Origin: Amorphochlora amoebiformis
Lineage: Eukaryota > Cercozoa > Chlorarachniophyceae
Direction of reading: 5' to 3'
Assembly: GCA_054601695.1 (NCBI GenBank)
Contig: BAAHQB010000061.1
Span: forward strand, 310,001 to 374,000
Length of the DNA stretch: 64,000 bases
Below the pieces are notes generated by a model, which saw only the letters and a list, made by a program, of their open reading frames with translations, made no database searches and had not been told where the DNA came from. Made by a program: the position numbers and the translations under genes. Positions 1-21,500 of the stretch are shown one piece after another (position 1 is the first letter of the stretch; every line of letters begins with the position of its first letter).

Positions 1-64
1 ATTATATATATACATATTATATATATATATATATATATATACATATCTGTTGATATATATATAG

Positions 65-100
<36 letters not shown>

Positions 101-341
101 GTAATATAGACATATGATACGAATATTTACATTATATATATATATATATTATACATGTATAAATATATATATATATATAATATATACATATGATACGAAT
201 ATCTACATTATATATATATATATATATATAAGACATATGCTTATTTTTACATGTGTACCATTTATTCACTGCTATCATATCATTGTATTACCATGTAACC
301 AGCCCCATTTCCACAAAAATGCATCTGTTCTGAAACCGTAG

Positions 342-434
342 ATTCGGAGGACGGTTTCACTTTCTCAACTTCCAGACGAACCATTTGGAGGGAGCCATTG
401 CTATTATAAAGGTACACATACATATAAAAAGCTG

Positions 435-477
<43 letters not shown>

Positions 478-756
478 ATATATATGTATATATTGTTAAC
501 GTATCAATGCCTTGGGGGCAGCGGAATACTGCAAGCCACCCTATTGTACTTCATTGCACCATTTGGAAAGCGATAACTTAGTCGTGGGGTTACCTACTTG
601 CGCAGCACAAGAGTTGCGGCGTACACGCTAACTGACACTAACCGGTACTATCCGGCATTTCCGGGTATTCACTAAAACACGATCTCCAGCGATCTCCAGT
701 GGGTCTCCGTGGATCTCGGGCTATTCTCCACGATTCCTGGCGTTGCGCCAACAATC

Positions 757-790
<34 letters not shown>

Positions 791-1076
791 ATATGTTTAA
801 CATCATTTTAGAGAGATGTGGTATGTGTATGTAAATATATATAAATATGTGTTTGAAAATGTGTAAATATGATACCTTCATTGGGGGAGCATCAGTCATT
901 ATGGAGGTCCCAGCATGTATAGGTTTACGGAAATATATTTATATATGTATATATACATATATTACATATATATATATATATATATATTTGATTTAGGCGC
1001 ACTCAGTGCATCACGAGTTCGCCAATACGTCAGTGCCAGTCACAGGAGGAGGTAGATTATATATACAATATATATA

Positions 1077-1113
<37 letters not shown>

Positions 1114-1225
1114 ATATATGCGTGTGTATCCATTACTTTTATAATTAGATGTGATATATATTTACACACGCAAGAATAGAGTGCGTATGCATATGTATAT
1201 ATGTATTTAAACATAGACATACATA

Positions 1226-1263
<38 letters not shown>

Positions 1264-1543
1264 AGCTTGTAGCAATGTATTTATATGTTTTTACACATGA
1301 TAGTATATGTATAATCGTGTATCTATTTATATATCCATACACGTATATAGGTGCGTACAAGTACGATACATACTTGCAGAACCACCTAAAGATGGGCGTT
1401 CACAAAGTATGTACATTACACATATAACATATATATACATATATATATATAATAAATATAAATTATATATATTATATATATATATATATACATATGAGCG
1501 CGCGCTTTGTCATATAGGAATATCGGCTCAATTATAAATATAC

Positions 1544-1624
<81 letters not shown>

Positions 1625-1910
1625 AATATATATATATATATATATATATGCGTGTGTGTATTTACACGCAAACATCTTACACGTAGTGTACTGTATATAT
1701 CGTTTATATTCCATACGTACTATATGAATGTGTATGTATCATATACCACAAGAGAGTATACATATAGATATATATATACATATACATATAAATATATAAA
1801 TATATATACTACTTATTATAAGTCCTCTTCACGTTTTTGTAAGAACACATCCATTTTTTATATAATATGTATGCGAGTGTGTGTGCATGTACGCTAGGTT
1901 AAAAAGTATT

Positions 1911-1977
<67 letters not shown>

Positions 1978-2412
1978 ACGTAAGTTTTTTTTTCAAATAT
2001 TTAACACGTGTACATACATAAATATATAAATAAATATATACATATATATAATATATATACATATATATATATATACATATATATATATTTATATATTTAT
2101 ATATATATATATATAATGTACACTCCAGGTGGACGAGCTGACCTGCCTTCTCACTGGTATACAGATGCATTTGCATTTAAAAACCATTTCAATTACTAGC
2201 CTGATCTCCTCATATAAAGATACTCCATATATATGCGTTTATATCATATATATAAATATATATATATATATATATGAATATATACATATGTACATAATAT
2301 TAAAATATATGTATATATTTTAAAAAATTACACATAATATATACATGTGTATTATTTCATGTATATAAGTAGTGGTCGGGTATATACAGCATTTAAGCAC
2401 GCATATGTTTAC

Positions 2413-2476
<64 letters not shown>

Positions 2477-2850
2477 GCATATATATGTATATACACATAT
2501 ATATATTATACATATATCTATTTATACAAAATACTTATACCATGCATACCGAACAGGCCTGAATTTCACCTTGGCACACGTGCCAGATGAGTGTTTCTTC
2601 CTGGAACACAAGAAAAATGGACAGCTTCCTTCTCGGCGCTCCGTAATATAAATACTATATGTGTATATGTATATAGTGTTTCTTCCTGGAACACAAGATT
2701 CCTTCTCGGCGCTCCGTAATATAAATACTATATGTGTATATATATATATATGTATATGTATATATACATATATCTATATATATGTATGTGTATATATATG
2801 TATACATATATATGTATACATATACACATATATATATATATATATGCATA

Positions 2851-2883
<33 letters not shown>

Positions 2884-3162
2884 ATATATAATATAATATA
2901 TATATATATATTATATATATGTTTATTTATATTCATATAGTAGTTAGGAGTGTGTGTTTATATATGTACATGCATATATATGTATATAGATATATATATA
3001 TATGTATGTATATATATATATATGTGTGTGTATGTATATATATATATACATTTACATATATTTATATATATAAAAAATATATTAGTTATTTATACATATA
3101 TATATATATAAACATTCATATACACATATATAAATGATGCATATATTAATAATATGCTACGT

Positions 3163-3209
<47 letters not shown>

Positions 3210-3247
3210 ATATATGTGTGTGTACCTGTCTGTATTTATGTTTGTAC

Positions 3248-3291
<44 letters not shown>

Positions 3292-3385
3292 GCATGTAGG
3301 CATATCTGTGTTATATAAAAACTATGAGTATAATTGAATATGTATACACATATAATATGTATATATATATATATATATATATAAT

Positions 3386-3416
<31 letters not shown>

Positions 3417-3809
3417 GTTATATATGTACAAATATACAAATCTGTGTGTTGTGTTCATGGAGATGCTGCAGTATCCTATATAAATTCAAATTACATGCAA
3501 ACAAATAAAGCTACAAACTGTACAATAAAAACACATTGTATAATAAATATACATTATATAATAAAACCACATACTGTATAAACTACACATTGTACCATAT
3601 AATACATATCGTATAACAAACACATTGTATAACACATACATATTGTAGAATAAAATACATATTGTATCATAAATACACATTGATTAATGAACATTCATAT
3701 TTTTTGAGAGCATGAATATGAGTTTTCTGCATATACGTATCAGCACAACATGGCTGGCGTATATCCTTATCTGCTCGTTAATATTGGGAGTGGGGTCTCA
3801 ATTCTCAGG

Positions 3810-3896
<87 letters not shown>

Positions 3897-4139
3897 TATT
3901 ATTATATTATTATATTATTATATTATATGTATATATATGCAATATTACTATTTTACAGAGAAGAGACAAAGAGAGAAAGGATAAGGGAATGTGAACACAC
4001 GTATAGATAATGTATATATATATATATATAAGTATATAAGTATATATATATATATATAGGGTTGAGAGCGACAAGGAGTTCAAGAGAGTGGGTGGAAGCT
4101 GTATAGGTAAGAGTGTATATATCCTACACAAATAAGTAT

Positions 4140-4189
<50 letters not shown>

Positions 4190-4278
4190 TATATATATAG
4201 GTGGTGGGACCTACTGGGGTTTATGCAAACTACTCCTGGGGACCGAGACCTTTAAAGAGGCTATGATGTTTGGAACTG

Positions 4279-4331
<53 letters not shown>

Positions 4332-4998
4332 ATACAGATAAATATATATATATATATATATGTGTATGTATATCTGTGTATGTGTAAAATCATATGTATA
4401 CATATACACATACATATATATATACATACACATATATATATATATGTGTGTGTGTGTGTTTGTATGTATATATATATATATATGTGTGTGTATATAAAAT
4501 CCTTAAGTTCATTCTTTTTTACATGAGCACATGTGTATACTCACAATAGTAATTAAAATTAAGATTGCAATAGGTTTATGTTACCATTTATATATAAGTA
4601 TATATATATATACATAACTATTAGTGTAATGTATATATTATATATATAGAAAAACATATATCCTTAAAATATTTATTAGATATCTACGCAAATACATCAA
4701 CAGAATATCCCCTACGCACAAGCATATTATGTATTAATATACATATAATATATATATATATATATACATATATACACATATAATATATATATATATATAT
4801 ATATTCATACACCCATTCCTTACATACTTCCATAACCAGGCAACCACCACAATGTGGATATGCTGGTAGGCGATATCTACGGCGGAGACTACTCGAGGTT
4901 CAATCTTAAGGTAATAATACCTAAGATTCCCCTATCACCTCCCTTTGATGGAGATGTATGTGTATGTATGTGTGTGTGAATGTATGTGTGTATGTGTG

Positions 4999-5074
<76 letters not shown>

Positions 5075-5086
5075 CTATAAAACAAG

Positions 5087-5133
<47 letters not shown>

Positions 5134-5328
5134 ATATATAATATATATATATGTGTGTGTGTTGTAGATATATATATACGGTTTAAGTGATAATTCCTAA
5201 GATTCTCTATTCCCTCCTCTTAACAGTATAGGTAAGTAATATATATATTATATATATATAATATATATATATGTATATAATATATATATATATATATAAT
5301 ATATATATATATACGTATATGTATATAA

Positions 5329-5362
<34 letters not shown>

Positions 5363-5423
5363 AAAGGCGGAAACCGTAGCCAGTGCTTTTGGCAAGCTTG
5401 TTATGCAAGATAAGCTCAAGGTA

Positions 5424-5481
<58 letters not shown>

Positions 5482-5605
5482 TATATATTGCATGTTAAAA
5501 TACATATATATATATATATGAAAATGACTTAACTATACGTTATACATTTAATAATATTGTAGAATTAAACAAATATGTACATATAAATTATTATTATTAT
5601 TATCA

Positions 5606-5636
<31 letters not shown>

Positions 5637-5787
5637 TAATTATTATTATTGTTATTTATATATATATTATGTATGTATACATATACATACATGCATAGGT
5701 GTGTATATAATTAAAGTATTCTATAATTACTAATTTAATATATGTGTTATACGTTTAATATATTATGCGCGTGTGTATGTGTCTACA

Positions 5788-5850
<63 letters not shown>

Positions 5851-5977
5851 TATATATATATATATATACGTGCGTGTGTATAGTTTTAATAAATATATAT
5901 ATGTTTATTAATAAAGGTATCGAAGGCGGATGCTGCGGCAAGTTTGTTACACATGATAGGTGAGTGTATACATCTTC

Positions 5978-6027
<50 letters not shown>

Positions 6028-6831
6028 ACATATATATATATTGATATATATGTATATATATATAGATTTACGCTAAACATAATATATATATTGTATATAT
6101 ACATTAAACCGTTTCTCACAGACTACATGTGTTCACATTGATATGTATAGAGGAGTACAGATATATATACAAATATATATATATATATATTATATATATA
6201 TATACCCACAACATACGTGTATAAAATGTACGTATGTACATGTAATACACGATAGGTTTCGGAATTGAGTTTGATATTTAACCTTGGGGCGATCAGAACA
6301 TTTTTGTAGATATCCATACACGCATATATATATTTAACGCAGTCGGTTGTGAATCGAATTTGACCTTTAATACTTAGGAACCCAAAAATAGATGTGTATA
6401 TTTACATATATACATGTAAATATATATAATATATATACACATACATATATATATATACATATACATATGTATAATGCATTAGGTTTGGAATTTAATTTGG
6501 CATTTGAGACATGAGTCAACTATAAATATAAGCATATGTATATATATGTATATATATATATATATGTGTATATTATATATATATATATATATATATTATA
6601 TATGTGTCTCATATATGACCCAGGAGCGAACATTGCCCAACTTGCCTACTGGTGCGCACGAGAACATAAGATCGACCGGATACTTTTCGGTATTTTTACC
6701 AAATATCTGTATGTGCGTGTATGTTTACTTATCTATACATTATCTGACAACAGCATTATCATTACTATTATCATCTTCCTAATAAGTGATTTTTCATATA
6801 TGAATATGCTCATATACATATGTATGTACTT

Positions 6832-6869
<38 letters not shown>

Positions 6870-7153
6870 TATACATATATATATATATAGAAGACATATT
6901 ATACGCAGGTATAATGTAGATACGGGCTCGATATTGTGGTCATTCAGCATAATCACATATATCGTGGAAATAATAATATTATTAAAGAATATATCCTAAA
7001 AGCTGGAAATTTTCTGCGTATGAACATGACGTCTGCTATCTTCCTGTCTTCGTCCATAAACTATTGGTCCCAGGTATTCTATACACAATATATACATATA
7101 TCTAACACAGACAGATATGTATATGTACACATATATATATGTATGTATATATA

Positions 7154-7185
<32 letters not shown>

Positions 7186-7241
7186 AATTTACATATATCC
7201 CTGAACTACGGGTCCAGGTGTCTTACATAGTATGTATATGC

Positions 7242-7276
<35 letters not shown>

Positions 7277-7336
7277 CATATATAATATATATATATAAGC
7301 TTATAAAAAAATATATATAAGCTTATTAGTTTATGT

Positions 7337-7371
<35 letters not shown>

Positions 7372-8322
7372 ATAATATATTTTTAGAATCTATTATATGC
7401 TAATATTATAATTAATATATATATATATATATATACATATCTAATCTGTGCGTCCACATGTGTACTTGCATTCATACGAATTTTCCAATTGTAGCCTGTG
7501 TGTGTACATAATATATGTATGTACGTATGGGTTATTATATGTATGTACGTATGGGTTATTATGTTTTTTTTATGTGCAGACATGTGTACATATCGCCATT
7601 TGATGCGACATAATAATCATGTTGTAGATATATAACATGTATTCACACATACATAACATGTATATATATATATATAAACATATATATATATATATATAAA
7701 TATGTATAAATATATATATAATATATATATAAATATAATATATATGTAAATATAATATATATATACATATATATATACATATGTACGTAATATTTGTACG
7801 CATATAGAATTTTATATATAGACTTATATGTATGTATGTTATCCGTACATATATATACCAACGATGCTTAAATATCAGGGGAAGATGAAAGCCCTATTTC
7901 TGAGGCACGAAGGATATTTTGGTAATTTAAATTGACACACTATATATATACATACATAAATAAAACAAAAAGTATTTTTAAATATAGATTTATCTCTATT
8001 GGATATGTTCATCTATAACGTGTACATTTTTATAGAACATGTGCGTGGTAATACAAAAATAAAAATATGTACACATAATAGACATATTTATGGAAATAGA
8101 TACAAATACTACGTAATATTTATACCCTTCTGTCTACCCCGCACAGGTAGCCTAGGCGCGCTGCTAATGTCGAAAGTCACAAGCATGGGCTGCCGGGAAA
8201 CCACCTCCAAATCAGCAGAGTCAGATGACACTTCCTGTCCACCCGTGCACGAATTCGAATCCGAAACGGTCACTGCTTCCTCTCATGACCCCTCAAGCAA
8301 TTCACCTCAGGCGGGCCCTTGA
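342..8322 (+). CDS. Pantothenate kinase (eukaryotic type II PanK), 5'-partial, 15 visible exons
   Basis: Catalyses ATP-dependent phosphorylation of pantothenate, the first step of CoA synthesis. Exons: 342-411, 997-1051, 1351-1406, 2129-2156, 2557-2642, 3711-3808, 4060-4106, 4201-4281, 4840-4910, 5367-5420, 5917-5959, 6624-6689, 7003-7073, 7879-7921, 8147-8322. Phases agree at all 14 joints, giving 347 visible residues and a TGA stop. Family motifs in order: [96 protein letters not shown] and [13 protein letters not shown]. The N-terminal DIGGT phosphate-binding segment is missing and should lie upstream of the window. The last exon adds about 50 Ser/Thr/Pro-rich residues beyond the usual C terminus (GSLGALL). 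Introns are almost entirely (TA)n. The gene converges on the dioxygenase gene downstream. Identity is family knowledge; the exon structure is read directly. Confidence 0.95.
497..757. other. Non-repetitive island inside a PanK intron
   Basis: About 260 bases of mixed-composition sequence sit between two TA microsatellites in the intron 412-996. It has no credible exon: no frame fits the kinase between RFHFLNFQ...IIK and the VTGGG exon, which already join in phase. Short internal repeats of the type gatctccag/ggtctccgtg occur near 680-720. I see no tRNA or recognisable small RNA. It could be a remnant of an older, repeat-free intron or an unrecognised non-coding RNA. Confidence 0.4.
2677..2715 (+). 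repeat. In-frame partial copy of PanK exon 2557-2642 with splice sites
   Basis: The last part of exon 2557-2642, its donor and the following TA intron start are repeated 34 bp downstream. The copy carries a 12-nt internal deletion. It is preceded by a usable tatag acceptor and followed by gtaata, is 39 nt long, and reads [13 protein letters not shown] in phase 0-0. It could therefore be spliced in without breaking the frame. Whether it is used cannot be told from sequence. Confidence 0.75.
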
Positions 8323-9117
8323 TAACACGCATTTTTTGGTTTGTGTATGTTTAACGCACACCGCGCTGGTCAGTTCACTTACATAGACATATCTAGATAT
8401 ACCGTAGGCTATACTAGCTATATATACCGCAGCTGTAGATAGTTGTATCTAGTGTATAGAGCTACAGAGCCTTTGATGGCGTCACACAAACCTTCCTCTC
8501 CTTGTTACCTCAGCGAGTGAATACCAAGTTGTCTTCATCGACGAAAGTCGATATATATTCATCACAAGTCTGAATTTCAGCTGTAAGTTATAGAGTACTC
8601 ACTTAGTTCTAGGGTTTGCAAGAGTTACGACTACTAGGACTCGTATGATCATTCAAGATCCAGAAGATGATTTAGACACTAGACAAGTTCTAGACGTTAG
8701 ACTGTTGGGCTAGTACTTATACGTCGTAGTACCACCTCGATCATAATTACCCATTAGCTGTGACTAGTGTGACGTGGTCCTCCAGTTCTTTAAATTTTAA
8801 CACCTCAGATACCTGGAGTCTAGGCTAGTACTAGAGTAGGGAGTAACTTGGTAGTAAGTCTGGAAGTCCTTTGCACACTACCTAGACTAGACTAGCTAGA
8901 CTAGACACATTCAAGATTTCATCTAAGAGTCGCGATTATCTAGATTGTGGTGCAGACTCCAGACTAGCAGAATCTAGGTCACAAATGTGTTGTGTTACAT
9001 GACAATCGTACGATAATAATTAAAACTATAAACATAATTGCACAAGAAGGAATAAATTACGAATCGTGCTCAAAATCTAAAGCTACCTTAGATACTAAGT
9101 GTAAAGCCTATACCTAC
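8323..9117. other. Convergent intergenic region (PanK / dioxygenase 3' ends), CTAG-rich
   Basis: This 795-bp stretch separates two convergent stop codons, so it holds both 3' UTRs and terminators. It is almost free of (TA)n but contains about twenty CTAG tetramers, including a cluster at about 8880-8910 (ctagactagactagctagac). No open frame or exon with splice sites is convincing. No canonical AATAAA poly(A) signal stands out. Confidence 0.6.
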
Positions 9118-14565
<5,448 letters not shown>

Positions 14566-14628
14566 GATGAGAGCTTTTCGCGCGAAAATATAGCTTTTCG
14601 TCTAACAGTTATCTTTTCGCGTGCATAG
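14566..14628. promoter_or_regulatory. Divergent promoter between PhyH-like gene and ligase gene
   Basis: Only 63 bases separate the two opposed start codons. The core is the perfect 14-bp palindrome TTTTCGCGCGAAAA at 14575-14588, which resembles the classical E2F/DP site. Two further cttttcg motifs follow at about 14594 and 14613. There is no TA microsatellite. A bidirectional promoter is inferred from the layout; E2F binding is a suggestion from motif similarity. Confidence 0.6.
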
Positions 14629-15085
14629 ATGGCGGCTCTCACTCGCGCGACCCTCAGTCTGCATGGCCGCCGGGCGGCCTCTCGATACCCTGCGGGAATT
14701 CGGATGATGTCGGATGGTAGACCAGTACACTTTTAGCTCCAGGACTCAGGGGTTTGCAGTTTTGTATACTCTGGTGGGGGGGGGGGAACGGGGTACTTTA
14801 GATGGGTTGATATTTTAAACTTGACCTCTAGGGAAATAAGAACAGGGGGGGATGGGAAAATGTGGTGATCGGATAGGGTGTTATCAGGATAAGGCAAGGA
14901 ATTGGGAAACCATGGGGTGGGGGGGAAGATTCGAAACGGCGTGAAAAGCCGGATTCTTTTTTCTTTTTTTCTTTTCGAAAAGTTTGGGGGGTTCCTACGG
15001 TTGAATCAGGTACAAGGTCAGATAGTGGTGAGAAACCTACTTACCATTGAGATATATGTATATATATATATATATATATGTATAC

Positions 15086-15123
<38 letters not shown>

Positions 15124-15185
15124 TGATTCAACGTAATGTTGACCACGCGATACCGGCCTTCCTAGCAATATACAAATATCGATGC

Positions 15186-15229
<44 letters not shown>

Positions 15230-16150
15230 GATTCCACATAATGTAACCCACAGCTTCCCTAACGATATACATATATATACACATATATATATATATATAT
15301 TATATATATATATATATATACATATATACATACAACATTCCTTCTTCCACATAACATAACCCCCAAAATTCCAGCTTCCCTAGCAGAAAGAGCTCGAGCA
15401 TTGGGCGTCAAGTACCTCCTCATCTCGTTCGACGACCTCTTCGGCACAACACGCTCCAAACTAATTCCTACAACGGTCAACCCAACCCTCCGGTTACGGT
15501 TTCGGTTACGGTTACAGTTACGGTTACGGTTTCAGAACGGTTGGGATTAGGTGAAGCGCTCGAGCCTGAGATTTGGCTTGGGTTTCGGGTAAAGTTAAGA
15601 ATTCTAGTTACCTGTCTGTTATGGTTTCGGTTACAGTTCGGTTGGGATTAGGTGAAACGCAAACGCTCGAGCTTGAGATTAGGCTTGGGTTTAGAGTTAG
15701 CGTTAGAATTCTAGTCACTTTTAGGGTTAGGAGAAGGTTTTAGAAGCCAACTTTAGGGTTATGGTGAAGACTAGGGTTAGGATGACGGTTGCAGAAAGAC
15801 TTTCGGTAGGGTTAGAAGGCAGAGGATCCTTGGCACTACTCGGACCAAACGCTAATCCATGGCCGTCAACCCTAACTATAACGCTAACCCTAACCTTAGG
15901 CGAGTCAATGGTCCTCGGACTAAGACATGCTGAATAATCTGATCCTAAACCTTAGGCTGCTGAGTCTGTCGAGACAGATGGTGCGGGGTTCGCTGGGTAA
16001 TCTAAAGCCTAAATGTGTTTACTGATGCTAACCATGTCTTATGGATATATATACATATAAATATATATATATATATAGCTAACCATGCTTTATGGGTGAT
16101 ATATACTTATGTATATATGTGATTGTGGACGAGTTAATGTGCAAATATTG

Positions 16151-16196
<46 letters not shown>

Positions 16197-16252
16197 GAAT
16201 ATATACACACACACATGTGAATATATATAAAAAAATGATTGTATATATATAA

Positions 16253-16295
<43 letters not shown>

Positions 16296-16357
16296 TATAT
16301 ATATATACATTATTATATATATAACATGTATATATATATATATATAATATATATATA

Positions 16358-16397
<40 letters not shown>

Positions 16398-16476
16398 CAT
16401 ATATATATTTAAGTCTTTCCTTTGTCCAAGTCATTGCATTACCTGTTGATGATATATGTATTGTATATTTATATAT

Positions 16477-16522
<46 letters not shown>

Positions 16523-16807
16523 GCATATACATATATATATATATACATTTATATATACACATATACATATATTAATATACATTTTCGTGTATACACACAT
16601 ATAGAGAGATATCTATCTTATCCTACATATTATATATTATAATGCATAACATAAATATAAAATATATACTACATAATCTATATATATATATGTGTATGTA
16701 TATGTATAAACATATATATATATTTTTATATATATATGTTTGTGCGTGTGTGCGTGTTTACACATATGTTTTTATACATGCTATACACATACCATATACA
16801 TACATAT

Positions 16808-16838
<31 letters not shown>

Positions 16839-17078
16839 GCATATAAACATATATATATATATGTATATTATACATAAGCTGGTTGTTCACTACTAATTTT
16901 AAACTTGGGATTTAAAAACTTAAAAAAAAAGAAATGTTCTCCATTCACAGAACGAAAAAATAATGAATTATTCTTAGTTTCGCGGCTCATTTTGACATGA
17001 CACCTGCAGATCCGGATATGTTAGCAATACCTGACCCCTCGACACTGGTAAGTATATATATATATATATATGTGTGAG

Positions 17079-17109
<31 letters not shown>

Positions 17110-17210
17110 ATATATTATGTGTACATAAATGAATATATATATATATATATATATGTGAGTGTGTGTATTATATACATCCAAATATTAGCAATACTTGACC
17201 CCTCGACGCT

Positions 17211-17255
<45 letters not shown>

Positions 17256-17298
17256 ATATATATATGTGTGTGTGTATTTGTAAATATACACATACATA

Positions 17299-17337
<39 letters not shown>

Positions 17338-17638
17338 GGATACTAGCAGTACGTGTGCTCTCAACACTGATATGTACATATATACATTTATATATACATT
17401 TATATATGTATATATATATATATATATGTATATATATTATATATTTTCACATATATACATATATATATATATATATACCCCGTAGTATTACATACGTATA
17501 ACACATGTAAGCCTAACATTCTAACATGTATTTTAGGTAAAATTACCTTGGGACAAGGAAATCGGATGGGTAGCGAGTAACCTTGTTGTTAGGGGACAAC
17601 CTTTACTTCAAGGTAATATATATGTGTATATATATTAA

Positions 17639-17685
<47 letters not shown>

Positions 17686-17722
17686 GTGCGTGTGCACACT
17701 TGTGTATATACATACATAGATT

Positions 17723-17765
<43 letters not shown>

Positions 17766-18078
17766 ATATATATATATATATGTGCATATATGTATATATT
17801 ATATCTACCTTAACGAAGATACATAATACTTGTGAAAGTATGTATGTATGAGTATGTACATATATGTATGGATAATATATGAAAACTCTATTATCATTAT
17901 AACAAAGACACATCATATCTGCTTTTGGGATATGAATATTTATATATCTACAGATAGATATATAGATATATAAGTATAGATATCTAAATATAAAAGATAA
18001 GATATATAAATATGTAGGTCCGCGGAATCGGCTTAAGGACATGTGTGATGATCTGCTAGAGTCTAGGGTACCTATATG

Positions 18079-18118
<40 letters not shown>

Positions 18119-18742
18119 TAAAAGTATATCTGAAACGTATTCATTGTATGTATTTTATACATAAATAACATGTATATATATATATATATATATAAATAAA
18201 TATATATATATATATACACATATATATATATATGTTGTGTGTGTAAATATTATGGATGTGTTCATGTATAATTATATCTATATATGTATGTATATATATG
18301 TATATATATGTGTATATATGTGTATATATAATATATATATATATGTATATATGTGTATATATTACACATATATATATATATACATATGCACACACATATA
18401 TAAATATTTATGTGCGTAAAAATGTAATTGTTTTACATTCTAGGCGCATTTAGATTCAGAAATATCATACAACAAATTATATATATATATATATATGCAT
18501 ATATATATACACCCAAATACATATATATATGTACATATATCTGGAAGATGTCGTATATATATGTGTATGTATATATATATATATATATATATGTATATAA
18601 TACAATATGTATCCATTATGTATGCCTTAAAATTCATTCACAACTACCTATACATGCTTACAATCTATATCATATACAAATATATTTATATATATAATAT
18701 ATATACGTTTTCATACATATATATGTGTATATATATGTATAC

Positions 18743-18775
<33 letters not shown>

Positions 18776-19098
18776 ATATATAATATACACATATATATAT
18801 ATATGCATATATATATATATATATATATGCATATACTATAGGGATTGGTCTTAAAAACCGGTGTCGAATGCGAATTTTTCCTCCTAAATAAAGACTCCAT
18901 CCAGGTTCAAAACCATCCTTCTCTCTATCTCTCTTCTCCTCTCGTCTCTCTCTATCTCTCGTCTTTCTTCTCTCTTCTTCTGCTCTCTCTCACTCTCTCT
19001 CCCTCTCTCTCTCTCTCTCCTCCTCTCTCTCTCTCTCTCTCTCTTCTACGATCTCTAATCTCTTTCTCATTCATCTAACTCTCTTCGAACTCTCTCTT

Positions 19099-19136
<38 letters not shown>

Positions 19137-19307
19137 CCTCTCTCTCTCTCTTCTATGATCTCTAATCTCTTTCTCATTCATCTCCCCTCCGTCATCTTTT
19201 TCCTCTCTCCTCCTCTCTCTTCTCTCTCCTTCTCTCCTATCTCCTCTCGCCTCTCTCCGTCTCTCTTCAAACTCTCTCTTCTTCGAACTCTCTTCGAACT
19301 CTCTCTT

Positions 19308-19341
<34 letters not shown>

Positions 19342-20001
19342 CTCTTCTTTCTCTCTCTCTCTCTCTCTTCTATGATCTCTAATGCCTCTCTCTCATCTCC
19401 TCTCCGTCATCTTTTCCTCTCTCCTCCTCTCATATCCCCTCTCGTCTCTCTCCCTCTCTCTTCTTCCCGCTCTCTTCCTCGAACTCTCCTCTCCCCTCTT
19501 CTCCAATCTCTGCTCCCTTTCACTGTTCCCCCCTTTCTCGCTCTCTCCTAACTTTAGTCTCTCCCCCAACTCCATCTCTCCACTCCTCTCCCCCCTCTCT
19601 CTCCTCTCTTTCCCTCTCTCTCCTCCCTTCTGTGGTTCTATCCGAATCCCTCTGGTATGTTAATGGAAGATTCGCTCGCAAACCCTAACTTTCATCCTAA
19701 CCATAACCCTAACCCTAACCCTAACCCTAAGGCCTTCTCAACGTAGAAAACTGAAAAAAAAGTAGTGTACTATATTAGATTGCGGACGGCTATGATACCG
19801 CGAGTAAGCCATGCTACGATCAGTCAGCTCTTATGCGACAGCGGGGGTGCGCGATAATTTTTTCTTCTTTAATAATTCGTGGTGTAGTTTGAGCATGGCT
19901 GAGCTTTTATTGGCATGTATATATATGTATAATATATTATATTATATATATATATACATATATGTATTTGTATATATATATATATATATATATGTATATA
20001 G

Positions 20002-20049
<48 letters not shown>

Positions 20050-20136
20050 CCATATATATATATATATACAGATATATATATATATATAAGAAAGAGAGAG
20101 AGAGAGGAAGAGAACGTGCGAGAGAGAGAGAGACAG

Positions 20137-20215
<79 letters not shown>

Positions 20216-20438
20216 TATACACATATACATATGTATACATATATATATGTATATATTATATATATAGATGTGTGTGTGTGTGTGTGCGTATATATGTATA
20301 CATAATATATCGTATATACATGTATATATATATATATATAAAATATATAATATATTATTTAATACATATATATATATATATAAGTATCACAAGTCATGTT
20401 ACACTACATACGACATATACATCTACATATACATATCC

Positions 20439-20469
<31 letters not shown>

Positions 20470-21071
20470 ATATATATATATGTATAGATACTATATATAT
20501 ATATATATAGATTTGTATGCGAACTTAACGACGCAATGCAAGAAATGGGGTTCCCGCCTTACCAAGTACCTTACCCTAATCCTAACCCTAACCTTAATCC
20601 TAACCCTTACCCTAACCCTAACCCTAACCCTAACCTTAGCCCTAACACTAAAATTAACCCTAAAGCTAATTCTAACCCTAACCCTAACCCCTAACCCTAA
20701 CCCTAACCCTAACCCTAACCCTAACCCTAACCCTAAGCCTACCCTGAGTCAATGGTCCTCAGACTAAGACTAAGACATGCTAAATAATCTGATCCTAACC
20801 CTAACACTAACCCTAACCCTAACCGTAACCGTAATCCTATCCCAAAGCTAATCCTAACCCTAATAACTGTAACCCTAACCCTAACCCTAACTGTAACCCT
20901 AACTGTAACCCTAACCCTAACCCTAACTGCAACCCTAACCCTAACCCTAATCGTAACCCTAACCCTAATCGTAACCCTAACCCTAACCCTAATCCTAACC
21001 CTAACCCTAGACTGACCATGAGGACGCTAATGGTCAATTTGAATGTAACTGGCACTATGACCATGCCCTTG

Positions 21072-21126
<55 letters not shown>

Positions 21127-21469
21127 TGTATATATATATATAATTACATGTGAATAATATATATATATGTATATTATTGTTGCCAGATATATATATATAT
21201 ATATAATATATATATATATAAACCCTAATTTTTATGCTATTGGAGTGATTTATGTTGTCATACTTTTATATATGTAAGTATATATGTGAGTGTATATGTA
21301 TGTGTAATATGTGACTAAGCATATATTTATGTATATATACATATAATATATATATATATATCAATATGTTTGTATATATATATATATATATATATTATAT
21401 GTGTACATACTCGCGAATATACAATACATAAAATAATACATATTACATACACACGCTGACAATCACATA

Positions 21470-21500
<31 letters not shown>

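Noticed and set aside
3712-3984. Signal-peptide-like open frame [20 protein letters not shown]
   Set aside because: It is the +1 shadow of PanK exon 3711-3808. The in-phase frame reads [15 protein letters not shown], a PanK motif.
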